A DNA stretch of 64,000 nucleotides. It comes from Heliomicrobium gestii. GTDB taxonomy: Bacteria > Bacillota > Desulfitobacteriia > Heliobacteriales > Heliobacteriaceae. Of the stretch, positions 38,464 through 46,789 are shown in pieces. The stretch's first letter is position 1. The number at the start of each line of letters is the position of its first letter. The notes beneath the pieces were generated by a model. It did no database searches, was not told the DNA's origin, and was given only the letters and a program-made list of their open reading frames with translations. The DNA lies in NCBI RefSeq assembly GCF_009877435.1, contig NZ_WXEX01000015.1:1-64000 (forward strand), written 5' to 3'. The position numbers and the translations under genes were made by a program.

Positions 38464-38646
38464 ACCCAGAATACCTGGAACAAATAGAAGAATCGCTATG
38501 GTCTGCTCCCTGCGTTTAATTTTTTCAATAGGAGCATTCGTAAATTGGGATTTCCATTCAAGGTAACTAGGAAAAAATGATAAAACGTATACTGATGCCC
38601 CAGATACTAAAAATAACGACCAAAGTAAAATCGATATACGGCTCAA
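38440..38646 (-). CDS. Putative small two-span membrane protein
   Basis: The 68-residue frame starts at TTG (MSRISILLWSLFLVSG) with GGGGGTGA upstream. It has two hydrophobic segments (about 4-24 and 48-66) separated by a basic loop (KIKRREQ). It overlaps the 3' end of the staygreen gene by 24 bp in convergent orientation. No family is recognised; the double TM pattern makes chance less likely, but confidence is limited. Confidence 0.45.
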   Translation of the reverse strand: MSRISILLWSLFLVSGASVYVLSFFPSYLEWKSQFTNAPIEKIKRREQTIAILLFVPGILGLFKALIG

Positions 38647-38735
38647 AGTATGCTGTCACCCCCAACGGCAACGGTCATTCAGGTTGCCCAAGTAAATGAA
38701 AATGACACAACCTTTTCACCCTATTGCTGACACGC

Positions 38736-38762
38736 AAAAAGCCCGCCGTTGTCGCGGGCTTT
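38736..38762 (-). terminator. Terminator downstream of the fic gene
   Basis: The minus strand has AGCCCGC/GCGGGCT with a short loop, then TTTTTGCG. It lies 57 bp beyond the fic stop codon and belongs to the AAAAAGCCCGCC hairpin family that recurs in the window. Confidence 0.85.
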
Positions 38763-38818
38763 CCTAAAAGTCACTAGAGCGAGTCTTTTCTATATGCCCA
38801 CATGAATGCAAAAAGGTT

Positions 38819-39886
38819 TTACATGATGATCTTTCTCCACCTCGCATTTCTCCCATACTCAATACAGACGATGACATCCTGCCTCGCCAACCGATTGAGG
38901 ACCTTCTGAATGGTTGGCCGGCTGATTCCGGGGCAGCGTTCCTGAATATCGGAAAAACTGAAGTCGGCCAGCATAGCCAGGACCACTTCCTGGACCTTTT
39001 CTTCCTTCCAACCCCGTTTCCGGTTGGCTTCCGACACGACGCCAACCCGTTCCTCAAAACGCTGGTACGCTTTCAGCAGCATGGACAAGAAAAATTCCGT
39101 CCAAGGCAGCAGCACATGCCGCCCCTCATGCCAGCCAAGGGACGAGCGATGCAGGGCGTCATAATAATGCTCTTTGTCTTCCTCGATCACCTTTTCCAGA
39201 CTGATGTAGCGTCCAACCTCGTAGCCGCTCCGGTACAACAGCAACAGGGTCAGCAAACGGGCCATTCTCCCGTTCCCGTCAGGAAAGGGATGGACGCACA
39301 AAAAGTCAAGAACGTAAGCGGCCATGATCAGCAATTCATTGACCGTGCCCTGGTTTTTTACCTGTTCATACCGCTCCGTCAATTCCTTCATCGCATCCGG
39401 GGTCATCACAGCCGGGACCGTTTGGAACCGAACCCTTGTTTCTCCCGACGGAAGCGTCTCTCGGATATAGTTTTCGGAGGCCTTCCAGGAGCCACCTGCG
39501 CCGGTCGCGTAGTTCATGAGATCCCGGTGAAACTGGTGAATCACGTTTTCGTTCACAGGGATATAGGGCGCCGATTCATGGATCAGTTTCAGCACGTCAC
39601 GATAGCCGGCCACCTCTGCCTCTGACCGGTTTTTCGGTTCCGACTTCTCCTGGACCAGCGCGGTGATCCGCCGGGTCGACACATAGATGCCTTCGATCCG
39701 GTTCGACGCTTCTGTGCTCTGGATGACGGCCGTTTCTTTCATCGCCTTCAAAATCTCCGGAATCTGCCGCTCAAAAAGCGCCTGCTTCCCTTTGTACTCG
39801 GCAATTCGCGTCAGCAGTGAGATGACGGAATTGGGCCAGGACGCTCTCTCCAGCTTTTCATTTCGAAACGACATCATGACGGGCAT
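38819..39886 (-). CDS. Fic family protein with N-terminal inhibitory helix
   Basis: The 355-residue protein has a Fic/DOC N-terminal domain with STEASNRIEG (about 55-64), matching the [S/T]xxxE[G/N] inhibition motif of class II Fic proteins, and the core motif HPFPDGNGRMAR (about 203-214) complete with the catalytic His. A C-terminal winged helix (about 285-350) follows. Such enzymes AMPylate protein targets, and the same family can remove AMP. Class II proteins are self-contained and do not need a separate antitoxin. Neither neighbour looks like a partner. Target unknown. Confidence 0.93.
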   Translation of the reverse strand: MPVMMSFRNEKLERASWPNSVISLLTRIAEYKGKQALFERQIPEILKAMKETAVIQSTEASNRIEGIYVSTRRITALVQEKSEPKNRSEAEVAGYRDVLKLIHESAPYIPVNENVIHQFHRDLMNYATGAGGSWKASENYIRETLPSGETRVRFQTVPAVMTPDAMKELTERYEQVKNQGTVNELLIMAAYVLDFLCVHPFPDGNGRMARLLTLLLLYRSGYEVGRYISLEKVIEEDKEHYYDALHRSSLGWHEGRHVLLPWTEFFLSMLLKAYQRFEERVGVVSEANRKRGWKEEKVQEVVLAMLADFSFSDIQERCPGISRPTIQKVLNRLARQDVIVCIEYGRNARWRKIIM

Positions 39887-40200
39887 CCCCTTAAAACTAT
39901 ATATTTAAAGTCTAAAAGATATATATAATTATAGCCCATTTTTCTTTTTATCAAAAGAACCGATCTCCCAGCTTTTGCTCTTTCGTTGGTTATATCAACA
40001 GACGCTCCCATCATCAAATAATGACATCGTTCTGTAGGAGTTCCTTACGGACTTATTCTTCTGTCTCTCCCACCCCACTCCTTCCGCCGCCTGTGGTACC
40101 ACAGGGGGCGTTTTTGCTGACCAAAAACGCCCCCTTCCCTGTGATCGGTGCTACAATAAAAAAAACACTTCCTTTTTGTGTGAAAGGTCGTTGGGCAGAG
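39887..40200. other. Intergenic region with a long hairpin
   Basis: The gap between the divergent fic and DUF1800 genes must hold both promoters. A perfect 12-bp inverted repeat (GGGGGCGTTTTT at 40104-40115 with its complement at 40123-40134, 7-nt loop) lies about 70 bp before the DUF1800 start, framed by CACAGGG/CCCTGTG arms. No U-tract follows, so it may be an operator or an mRNA leader structure. Confidence 0.6.
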
Positions 40201-41721
40201 ATGGCAACTGAACTCCATCGCACGTTCCTTTCCGAGGCAACAGGGTCTGCCTCGCTGAGCACCTCCATTCCGTCAAACCCTCCTATCCTGACTAGGACGT
40301 CTAACCCGACCGGGACGCCCAGCCCTACGGGGACATCCCGTTCTACCGGAACATCTAGCCCGGCCACGACGCCCATCCGAGGGACAAACCCCGCTCCGGC
40401 AAGTGCTTCAAATGCGGCAACGGCAACCGCCACTGGCGACGAAGCGCTCTGTCAGGCGTTGCTGCGAAGGGCCGGCTTCGGAGGCAGCCTTACCTATCCC
40501 ACCCCAATAAATGCAGCGGCTCCCGAGGCCTGGCTGCAAACAGACCCCCATCCCCCCTCCCTAACCGGTGTCGTCAACGATGATGGCGGCGAACCGCTCA
40601 AAGACGAAGAAGCCAAGAAAGCCCGCCGCCAGCGGGAGCAAGAGAATCTGAAAGCCCTGCGGGCCGCTTGGCTGCAACGGATGACCGAAGGGTCTTTTCC
40701 CCTCCAGGAAAAGCTGGCCCTCTTCTGGCACAACCATTTTGCGACCTCCTCAGTCAAGGTGACACGCAGTCTCTACATGGCCCGCCAGTACGACCTCTTC
40801 TACCGGCACGGCTTGGGCAAGTTCGGCGATCTGCTGAAAGCGGTGACGCGCGATACCGCCATGTTGCTCTGGCTCGACGGCAACCGCAACACCGCCAAAG
40901 CGCCCAATGAGAACTACGCCCGCGAAGTGATGGAACTCTTCACCCTGGGCGTGGGCCATTACACGGAAATGGACATCAAAAACGCCGCCCGGGCCTTTAC
41001 GGGCTGGCAGGTGGACAAGGCGGGCCAAAGCGTCTTTAACAAAAAAATCCATGACGCGGGCGCCAAGACCCTCTTTGCAAAAAGCGGCCCCTTCGACGCC
41101 GACGGCGTCATACACCTGCTTCTGGAACATCCCCAGACAGCCCGGTTCATCACCGCCAAGGTGCTGCGCCATTTTTACCGGGAGAATCCCGAGCCGGCGC
41201 TGGTCGAGGAACTGGCCGGACTCTATCGCCAGAGCGATTACGATATGAAAGCGCTCCTGGGCGCGCTCTTTGCCCGGAAGGAATTTGTTCAGGCCGCCCA
41301 GGAACGAAGCCTGGTAAAATACCCCACCCAGTTTCTCGCCGAGACTGTCCGCCTCACCGGCATCCGCCTGACGGCAGACCAGATCTCCCACTGGATGAAC
41401 GAGATGGGGCAGTTGCTGTTTACGCCGCCCAACGTGGCCGGATGGCCCGGCGGCGAGGTCTGGCTGAACAGCGCCACGTTGCGTTCACGCTTTCAGTTTG
41501 CCCAGGAGGCCGCCCGCCTGGCGAAGCAGGGGCTTCTGGTCCAATCGTTGCCGCCAACGGCAGAGGCGGCGTTGGCGCAGTGGTCCCAACAGTTGTGCCT
41601 GGCTCTGTCCGCCAGTAGCCGTGCGGCCTTGCTTGGCTACGCCCAGGGCGCCTGGTCAGCGACCAAGGCCCAGGGACTCCTCGCGCTGCTGCTCATCTCG
41701 CCGGAAAACCAGAGGTTGTAG
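40201..41721 (+). CDS. DUF1800 domain protein
   Basis: A 506-residue reading from ATG 40201 (MATELHRTFLSEATG). After a Ser/Thr/Pro-rich low-complexity stretch (about 20-75; PTGTPSPTGTS-like repeats) comes the DUF1800 domain (about 80-506) with its conserved segments RRAGFG, HNHFATS, NENYAREVMELFTLG and FTGWQ. The role of DUF1800 proteins is unknown, but they are consistently encoded beside DUF1501 proteins, as here. I chose 40201 because the 60 residues upstream (from 40021) have no homology and lie over a strong hairpin. No signal peptide is obvious. Confidence 0.88.
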   Translation: MATELHRTFLSEATGSASLSTSIPSNPPILTRTSNPTGTPSPTGTSRSTGTSSPATTPIRGTNPAPASASNAATATATGDEALCQALLRRAGFGGSLTYPTPINAAAPEAWLQTDPHPPSLTGVVNDDGGEPLKDEEAKKARRQREQENLKALRAAWLQRMTEGSFPLQEKLALFWHNHFATSSVKVTRSLYMARQYDLFYRHGLGKFGDLLKAVTRDTAMLLWLDGNRNTAKAPNENYAREVMELFTLGVGHYTEMDIKNAARAFTGWQVDKAGQSVFNKKIHDAGAKTLFAKSGPFDADGVIHLLLEHPQTARFITAKVLRHFYRENPEPALVEELAGLYRQSDYDMKALLGALFARKEFVQAAQERSLVKYPTQFLAETVRLTGIRLTADQISHWMNEMGQLLFTPPNVAGWPGGEVWLNSATLRSRFQFAQEAARLAKQGLLVQSLPPTAEAALAQWSQQLCLALSASSRAALLGYAQGAWSATKAQGLLALLLISPENQRL

Positions 41722-41731
41722 GAGGCCCGCC

Positions 41732-42943
41732 ATGGATTCGATCACACGCAGGCAGTTTCTCGTCGGCGCCGGCATCACCACTGCGGTCTTGGGCGCCGGC
41801 GCCCTCAGCGGATGCGCCAACGGGCTTTTCCCGGCACAATTGGCTTTTGCCGGCACAGGTTCGGCGCCCCGCACCGACAGAACCCTCGTCGTCATCCAAA
41901 TGGCCGGTGGGAACGACGGGCTCAACACCCTCATTCCCTATCAGAATGACGCTTATTACAATAACCGACCCACCATTGCCGTCAAAGCCGATGCGGTCCT
42001 GCCCCTTGATGAGCAGGTCGGTCTGTCCCCTGCTCTTGCAGGCATCCATCGCCTTTATGGGGCTGGGCGCGTGGCCATCGCCCAAGGTGTCGGCTATCCC
42101 AAACCGGACCGCTCTCATTTTCGCTCCATGGACATCTGGAACCTGGCCGATCCGGATACCCGGGCGCAACAAGGCTGGTTGGCGCGCTACATGGCCTCGA
42201 CACCCGATGCCAATCACCCCATGCGGGCCGTTGTCATCGGCAACCAGATGTTGCTGGCGCTTTCTGGCGAACTGTCCGTTCCAGTCATCCCTTCGCTGAA
42301 CAACTACAAATTAGCCAAGGAGACGGCCCTGGTCGAGGCGTTTAAACAGATGTATGCAACGGCAGCATCCACCGACCCATACCTCTCAGTGAAACGAAAA
42401 GGCAACAGCCTGATCGCCTCTGTGGAACAAGTGGAGCGCCTCAAAGGGACGTCGCAAGGCTACCCGTCGACAACCCTGGGACGAGCCTTGGCCGACGCGG
42501 CCGCTTTGATCAAAGGGGAAACGCAGACGCAAGTCATCTACACCCAACTGGGCGGCTTCGACACTCACGCCGGACAGGTGCAGACCCAAACCAATCAACT
42601 GAAACAGGTTGACGAGGCTGTCAGCCATTTCTGCCAGGACCTGGACGAATCCGGCAAGGCTGATCAGGTGTTGCTCCTGCTCTTTTCCGAGTTTGGCCGG
42701 CGCGTCCACGAGAACGCATCCGGCGGCACCGATCACGGCACAGCGGGACCGGTCTTTTTCATCGGCGCGCCCGTCAAAGGCGGTCTGTATGGCGAATATC
42801 CCTCGTTGACCGACCTGGATCAGGGCGATCTGAAGTTCACCACCGACTTCCGGCGCCTTTATGCCACGGTGATCGACCGATTCCTCGGCGGATCGTCCGA
42901 GACGGTGTTAGGCGGAAGGTTTGACCCCATCGACTTTATGTAG
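41732..42943 (+). CDS. DUF1501 protein with Tat signal
   Basis: ATG 41732, 10 bp after the DUF1800 stop and preceded by GGAGG, gives 403 residues. The N-terminus has a twin-arginine signal (TRRQFLVGAGITTAV...) with a Cys after Ser-Gly, possibly a lipobox. The body matches DUF1501: VVIQMAGGNDGLNTLIPY, SHFRSMDIW, FSEFGRRVHENASGGTDHGTAGP. The fold is of the alkaline-phosphatase/sulfatase type. The protein is likely secreted folded and works with the DUF1800 protein. Substrate unknown. Confidence 0.93.
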   Translation: MDSITRRQFLVGAGITTAVLGAGALSGCANGLFPAQLAFAGTGSAPRTDRTLVVIQMAGGNDGLNTLIPYQNDAYYNNRPTIAVKADAVLPLDEQVGLSPALAGIHRLYGAGRVAIAQGVGYPKPDRSHFRSMDIWNLADPDTRAQQGWLARYMASTPDANHPMRAVVIGNQMLLALSGELSVPVIPSLNNYKLAKETALVEAFKQMYATAASTDPYLSVKRKGNSLIASVEQVERLKGTSQGYPSTTLGRALADAAALIKGETQTQVIYTQLGGFDTHAGQVQTQTNQLKQVDEAVSHFCQDLDESGKADQVLLLLFSEFGRRVHENASGGTDHGTAGPVFFIGAPVKGGLYGEYPSLTDLDQGDLKFTTDFRRLYATVIDRFLGGSSETVLGGRFDPIDFM

Positions 42944-42999
42944 CCTTTTTTATCTTTATCTCGCTCACGTGAATGGCCGATCCGCTTATCCTAATCAGG

Positions 43000-43073
43000 C
43001 CCCGAGTCGCCCTTTTTCAGCCATGCCTCTGAAATTCAAAAAGCCCGCCGATGAGCGGGCTTCTTCAAAAAAA
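43000..43073. repeat. Dispersed repeat copy 1 with terminator hairpin
   Basis: The segment CCCCGAGTCGCC...CAGCC...GCCTCTGAAATTCAAAAAG leading into a GCCCGCC/GCGGGC hairpin recurs at 53705-53773 with only scattered differences. On the minus strand the hairpin ends in TTTTTGAATTTC and can terminate the cbiK transcript. Confidence 0.75.
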
Positions 43074-43206
43074 GCAATAACACTCCTTGACCACTACGCC
43101 GCCAACGTTCTTTTTTGTCATTCGATAAGGCGCAGCAGATATGCTCTTTTTCGATATTGGCCGCGTTGACTTGGATGATGTGCTCCATGGCTTGCGCCAT
43201 CCTGGG

Positions 43207-44028
43207 CTATCCCCAGGCTTTCTTGAGGTGATCCACCATCATGCCGACGATGGCGTCGTTCTCGCCCAACCCTTGCATGTGGGCGCTCACCTCATACCCC
43301 TTGGCTTCCAACTGGCTTTTCCAGGAATGGGGCTCATCGCCGGCCATATCCTTTTGGGCATGGCCGCCGGCCACGACCAAAAAGGGCGCGAGCTTGACCT
43401 TTTTCACGCCGCTGGCGGCCAGGTCGCCCAGGGCGTGTTGCAACTCCGGGTAGCCCTCGACAGTGGCGAGCATTACGTTCTGGCCCCGGTACTGGTGGCG
43501 CAGGAGATCATTTAAGCAGCCGAAGGCGCTCAAGGCCCGGTGGTCGGTCCCATGGCCCATGAGCAGCAGCGCTTCCTCGTCGCTGTTTTCCGGGATGAGG
43601 CCGGCGATGGCGTCACAGGCGCGCCGGTAATCGTTGAATTCATGAAGGAGCGAGTCGCTGAGCACCAGTTTGTCAAAGACAGGGCCGTCGCTGGTCTGCA
43701 TCGTTTGGAGGCTTTTGACGATCTCTTCAAGGTCGCAGTACTCCCGGCCGGGAAAGACATGCAGGGAGTGAACAACCACCTGGTTGTAGCCGTCATCTCT
43801 CAGTTTCGCCAGGGCCGTCAATGGGCTGTCGATGAGCAGTTGTTGTTCCCGGGCGATTTTTTTGCGGATCATGGAGGAGGTATAGGACCAGCGCACCTCT
43901 ACGCCAGGGAAGGCTGCTTTGACCTCGGCCTCGATATGATCCAGGGCCGCCCGCCCTTCGGGCACGCTCGTGCCGAAGGCGACAAGGAGAATGGCCGGTT
44001 TGTCCGATTTCACTTTTGCGTTTGCCAT
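43207..44028 (-). CDS. cbiK: Sirohydrochlorin cobaltochelatase (cytoplasmic copy)
   Basis: A 273-residue reading from ATG 44028 (MANAKVKSDK). The protein has the chelatase motif ILLVAFGTSV (about 8-17) and the histidines of CbiK: LMGHGTDHRA and VAGGHAQKDMAG. It inserts Co2+ into sirohydrochlorin at the start of anaerobic cobalamin synthesis. It has no signal peptide, unlike its close paralogue at 49965. A long hairpin and a G-rich stretch upstream separate it from the ABC permease gene, so it may be transcribed alone. The ribosome site is GGGGGAAG. Confidence 0.93.
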   Translation of the reverse strand: MANAKVKSDKPAILLVAFGTSVPEGRAALDHIEAEVKAAFPGVEVRWSYTSSMIRKKIAREQQLLIDSPLTALAKLRDDGYNQVVVHSLHVFPGREYCDLEEIVKSLQTMQTSDGPVFDKLVLSDSLLHEFNDYRRACDAIAGLIPENSDEEALLLMGHGTDHRALSAFGCLNDLLRHQYRGQNVMLATVEGYPELQHALGDLAASGVKKVKLAPFLVVAGGHAQKDMAGDEPHSWKSQLEAKGYEVSAHMQGLGENDAIVGMMVDHLKKAWG

Positions 44029-44329
44029 ATCAGAAGCTTCCCCCATCAAACAATATGATTATGCCCTTCCTGAAAACAAAGCGTTCGGCAGTTATGCCGG
44101 ACGCTTTGTTTGTGCCTTTTGCGGACGACATAGATGCCGCCCCAGATGCTTGCCACCACGGCGAGATAGACTTGCCAAGTTTTAGGTTCTCGCTTCAGCT
44201 TCTCTAATCATATACCCATCTGCCGGCAGGGGCAATCAAAACCCTCCCCTATCTCCCCTCCCCTGTGCTGACCTATCCTACCCTATCCTCCCCTGCCCTG
44301 CCCTGCTCCGCTTGCGCTCCGGCGCGCCG
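44029..44329. other. Intergenic region with hairpin and G-rich tracts
   Basis: A strong inverted repeat (AAACAAAGCGT at about 44076 with ACGCTTTGTTT at about 44100) can act as a terminator for the upstream ABC operon or as a leader structure for cbiK. C-runs at 44242-44263 and 44281-44303 give two four-run G tracts on the transcribed minus strand. No open frame is supportable. Confidence 0.65.
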
Positions 44330-45070
44330 TCAGCTCTGCTCCACCCGGTAACAGGCCCGCGTGCCCAGCACCCAGAAGGCGGCCAGGAAGGCCAGTTGCA
44401 CCACAGGGGCATGCCAGGGAAAATCGTTCCCCAGCGCGATGGCCCGCAGGCCAAGGCTGGCATAGGTGAGCGGGAGGAGGTTGATGAGATGCTTGGCCAG
44501 CGCCGGAACGGAGTCGACGGAGAAAAAGGTGCCGCAGAGAAAGGACATGGGCGTGATGAAGTAGCTCGTGAAGCGGGTCATGTCGGGATGGGAGCGAATC
44601 TTCATGGCGGCGAGAAAGCCGAGGCTGGCGAAGACGAGGCTATTCAAAAAGAGCAGCAAGACGAAGCCGGCGGTGATATGCACCTCGGCCCGCAGCAGGA
44701 CGGTGAGGGTCAGCAGGATGGCCGCCGAATAGGTTCCCCGCAAGGCCCCAGCGATGATCTTGCCGGCGGCGTAGGACCAGACGCGGATCGGCGCCGTGAT
44801 GTATTCCTCGTAGGTCTTGTCATAGAGCCGGGCGATCGAGGTGGGCGTAGCCACGGCGTTGAAGCTGGCGTTCATCGTGCTCAGGGCGACGATGCCGGGG
44901 ATGATGAAGTTGAAATAGGAGATGCCCTCCATCTGCACCACCTTGCCCAGGCCCCAGCCGAAGGCGATCAGGTAGAGGATCGGCGAGATCATGGCGCTGG
45001 TCGTAAATTGCCAGAAGCGGCTGCGGAAAAACCAGTATTCCCGCAGCAACACGGCGTAGAAACCGGACAT
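44330..45070 (-). CDS. ABC-2 type transporter permease
   Basis: The 246-residue protein has six hydrophobic helices and the ABC-2 membrane pattern (YWFFRSRFWQF, then NFIIPGIVALS, then FLCGTFFSVDSVPA). It pairs with the ATPase encoded just upstream (91 bp away). The family exports drugs, polysaccharides or haem-like compounds; no specific substrate can be inferred. The pair lies at the end of the cobalamin-transport operon. Confidence 0.9.
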   Translation of the reverse strand: MSGFYAVLLREYWFFRSRFWQFTTSAMISPILYLIAFGWGLGKVVQMEGISYFNFIIPGIVALSTMNASFNAVATPTSIARLYDKTYEEYITAPIRVWSYAAGKIIAGALRGTYSAAILLTLTVLLRAEVHITAGFVLLLFLNSLVFASLGFLAAMKIRSHPDMTRFTSYFITPMSFLCGTFFSVDSVPALAKHLINLLPLTYASLGLRAIALGNDFPWHAPVVQLAFLAAFWVLGTRACYRVEQS

Positions 45071-45161
45071 GTTGTCACCTACTTCTCGGAGCCGTTGTTT
45101 TCCTGGATTTCCTCGGTCAGTTTGTTTACTTGCCTCTGTTTTTTTCAGACCCTATCCTTTA

Positions 45162-46013
45162 TCATTTCGTTTCCTCGGTCAGTTTGACGAAAATGTCTTC
45201 CAGCTTGGCTTTGCGGATGCTGATCGTGCCCGCTTGCACCGTCTGGGCGAAGGCCAGCGCCTCGGCCTGGCTGGGAAAGAGATAGACCTCTGTCTTGTCG
45301 TGGACAAAGCGCTCCACCACGATCTCGCCGACGCGCCGCTTCAGTTCTTCTGTCGTCCCTTCCAGGATCAGCCGGCCCTTGTTCAAGAGGCCGATGCGGC
45401 TGCACAAAGTCTCCGCTTCCTCCAGGTAGTGGGTCGTGAGCACCATCGTGATCCCCTTGGCGTTGAGCGCCTTGATCACGTCCCACACCTTCCGTCGGCT
45501 GTGCACATCCAGGCCGACCGTCGGTTCGTCGAGGAGGATGATCTTCGGTTCGTGCATCAGGGCGCGGGCGATGAGCACCTTGCGCTTCATCCCGCCGGAG
45601 AGCTTGTTCACGGGGCTGTGGCGCTTTTCCTGCATCTCGATAAAATCGATCAGTTCTTCGATGCGGCGGCGAATCCGCTCCTGCGGCAAGCTGTAGAGCA
45701 GGCCGTGCAGGTAGAGGTTCTGCTCCACCGTCAGTTCTGGCTCCAGATTGATGTGCTGCGGCACCAGCCCGATGTCGGCCTTGAAGGCGACCTGTTCCGG
45801 TCGCACCGCATGGCCGTTGAGCCGGATCTGCCCCTCTGTCGGCGCGAGCAAGGCGACGAGCATGCGGATCGTCGTCGTCTTCCCCGCGCCGTTCGGGCCG
45901 AGGAGGCCGAAAAACTCGCCCGGGGCGATATGCAGGTTCAGATCCTTCACCGAAACGGTGCCGTCGGCGTACCGTTTGGTGACGTTCGTAATCGAAATCA
46001 AGGGGTCTCCCAC
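45162..46013 (-). CDS. ABC transporter ATP-binding protein (ABC-2 partner)
   Basis: The 283-residue protein has Walker A GPNGAGKTT (about 38-46), signature KLSGGMKRK, Walker B IILLDEPTVGLD and H-loop TTHYLEEAE, followed by a C-terminal extension typical of DrrA/CcmA-like exporters. It works with the downstream permease. The gene begins 18 bp after the cbiL stop, so it probably belongs to the same transcript. A role in cobalamin-related export is only suggested by location. Confidence 0.93.
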   Translation of the reverse strand: MGDPLISITNVTKRYADGTVSVKDLNLHIAPGEFFGLLGPNGAGKTTTIRMLVALLAPTEGQIRLNGHAVRPEQVAFKADIGLVPQHINLEPELTVEQNLYLHGLLYSLPQERIRRRIEELIDFIEMQEKRHSPVNKLSGGMKRKVLIARALMHEPKIILLDEPTVGLDVHSRRKVWDVIKALNAKGITMVLTTHYLEEAETLCSRIGLLNKGRLILEGTTEELKRRVGEIVVERFVHDKTEVYLFPSQAEALAFAQTVQAGTISIRKAKLEDIFVKLTEETK

Positions 46014-46030
46014 CTGTCCCGAACAGTTTT

Positions 46031-46780
46031 TTAGGCGGAACGGACGACGCCGCGCGCCTCCTCGACGGCTGAATGAGCCTTTTTTTCTTTCTTGGCGATG
46101 ATGATGGACAGGTAGTTGATGGCCTTCCCCCGCACCTTGTCCAGATCGGTCTCGATGATCTCGCCGTCAAGGCCGCAGCGGCTGATCAAGACGGCCCGCG
46201 ATTTCAGTCCATGCTTTTCCAGCAGATCGATGATCTGATCCTTGTTTTTATAGACCTTCATCAGGACGAGCGTGTCTGAGAGGGCAAAGAGTTGATCCAG
46301 GTTTTCGCAGTCCGTGGTGGCGGGGATGATGGTGATCGTCTCCTCCGCCTCGGCCAGGGGCACGCCGGCGCGGCAACTGGCCGCTGTAAAGGAGGTGATG
46401 CCGGGAACGGTCGTGATGGCCACGTTCGCTTCTTTCAGCCGCTCGTACATGTACATGTAGGTGCTGTAGACCATCGGATCGCCGATGGTGATAAAGACCA
46501 CTTTCTTTCCCTGGCGCAGAAATCCCAAGATGACCTGGTGATTCTCGCTCCAGGAACGGGCCAGCTTCTCGGCATCCAAGGTCATGGGAAACTCCAGGTG
46601 ACAGACCTGCGCCTCCGGGCCGATGTGGGATTGGACGATGCGCAAGGCCGTGCTCTCCCGCCCCTCTTTGGACAAGGGGGCGATGATCACGTCAGCCTCG
46701 CTGATCAAGCGGGCCGCTTTGAAGGTGAGCAGTTCCGGATCGCCCGGTCCGACGCCGATGCCAGTAAAGGTTCCCTTCAT
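46031..46780 (-). CDS. cbiL: Cobalt-factor II / precorrin-2 C20-methyltransferase
   Basis: The 249-residue protein is a tetrapyrrole methyltransferase: GIGVGPGDPELLTFKA (about 7-22) is the SAM-loop signature and GDPMVYSTYMYM marks the CbiL/CobI subgroup; VPGITSFTAASC follows. It methylates C20 of cobalt-factor II after CbiK inserts cobalt. It is the only ring-methylation gene seen in the window. The neighbouring importer and exported CbiK-type protein place it in a B12-riboswitch-controlled operon. Confidence 0.94.
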   Translation of the reverse strand: MKGTFTGIGVGPGDPELLTFKAARLISEADVIIAPLSKEGRESTALRIVQSHIGPEAQVCHLEFPMTLDAEKLARSWSENHQVILGFLRQGKKVVFITIGDPMVYSTYMYMYERLKEANVAITTVPGITSFTAASCRAGVPLAEAEETITIIPATTDCENLDQLFALSDTLVLMKVYKNKDQIIDLLEKHGLKSRAVLISRCGLDGEIIETDLDKVRGKAINYLSIIIAKKEKKAHSAVEEARGVVRSA

Positions 46781-46789
46781 GATGTACTC

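Noticed and set aside
45145-46170. 341-codon frame overlapping the ABC ATPase
   Set aside because: Frame-shifted shadow of the ATPase gene with Arg/Pro-rich composition.
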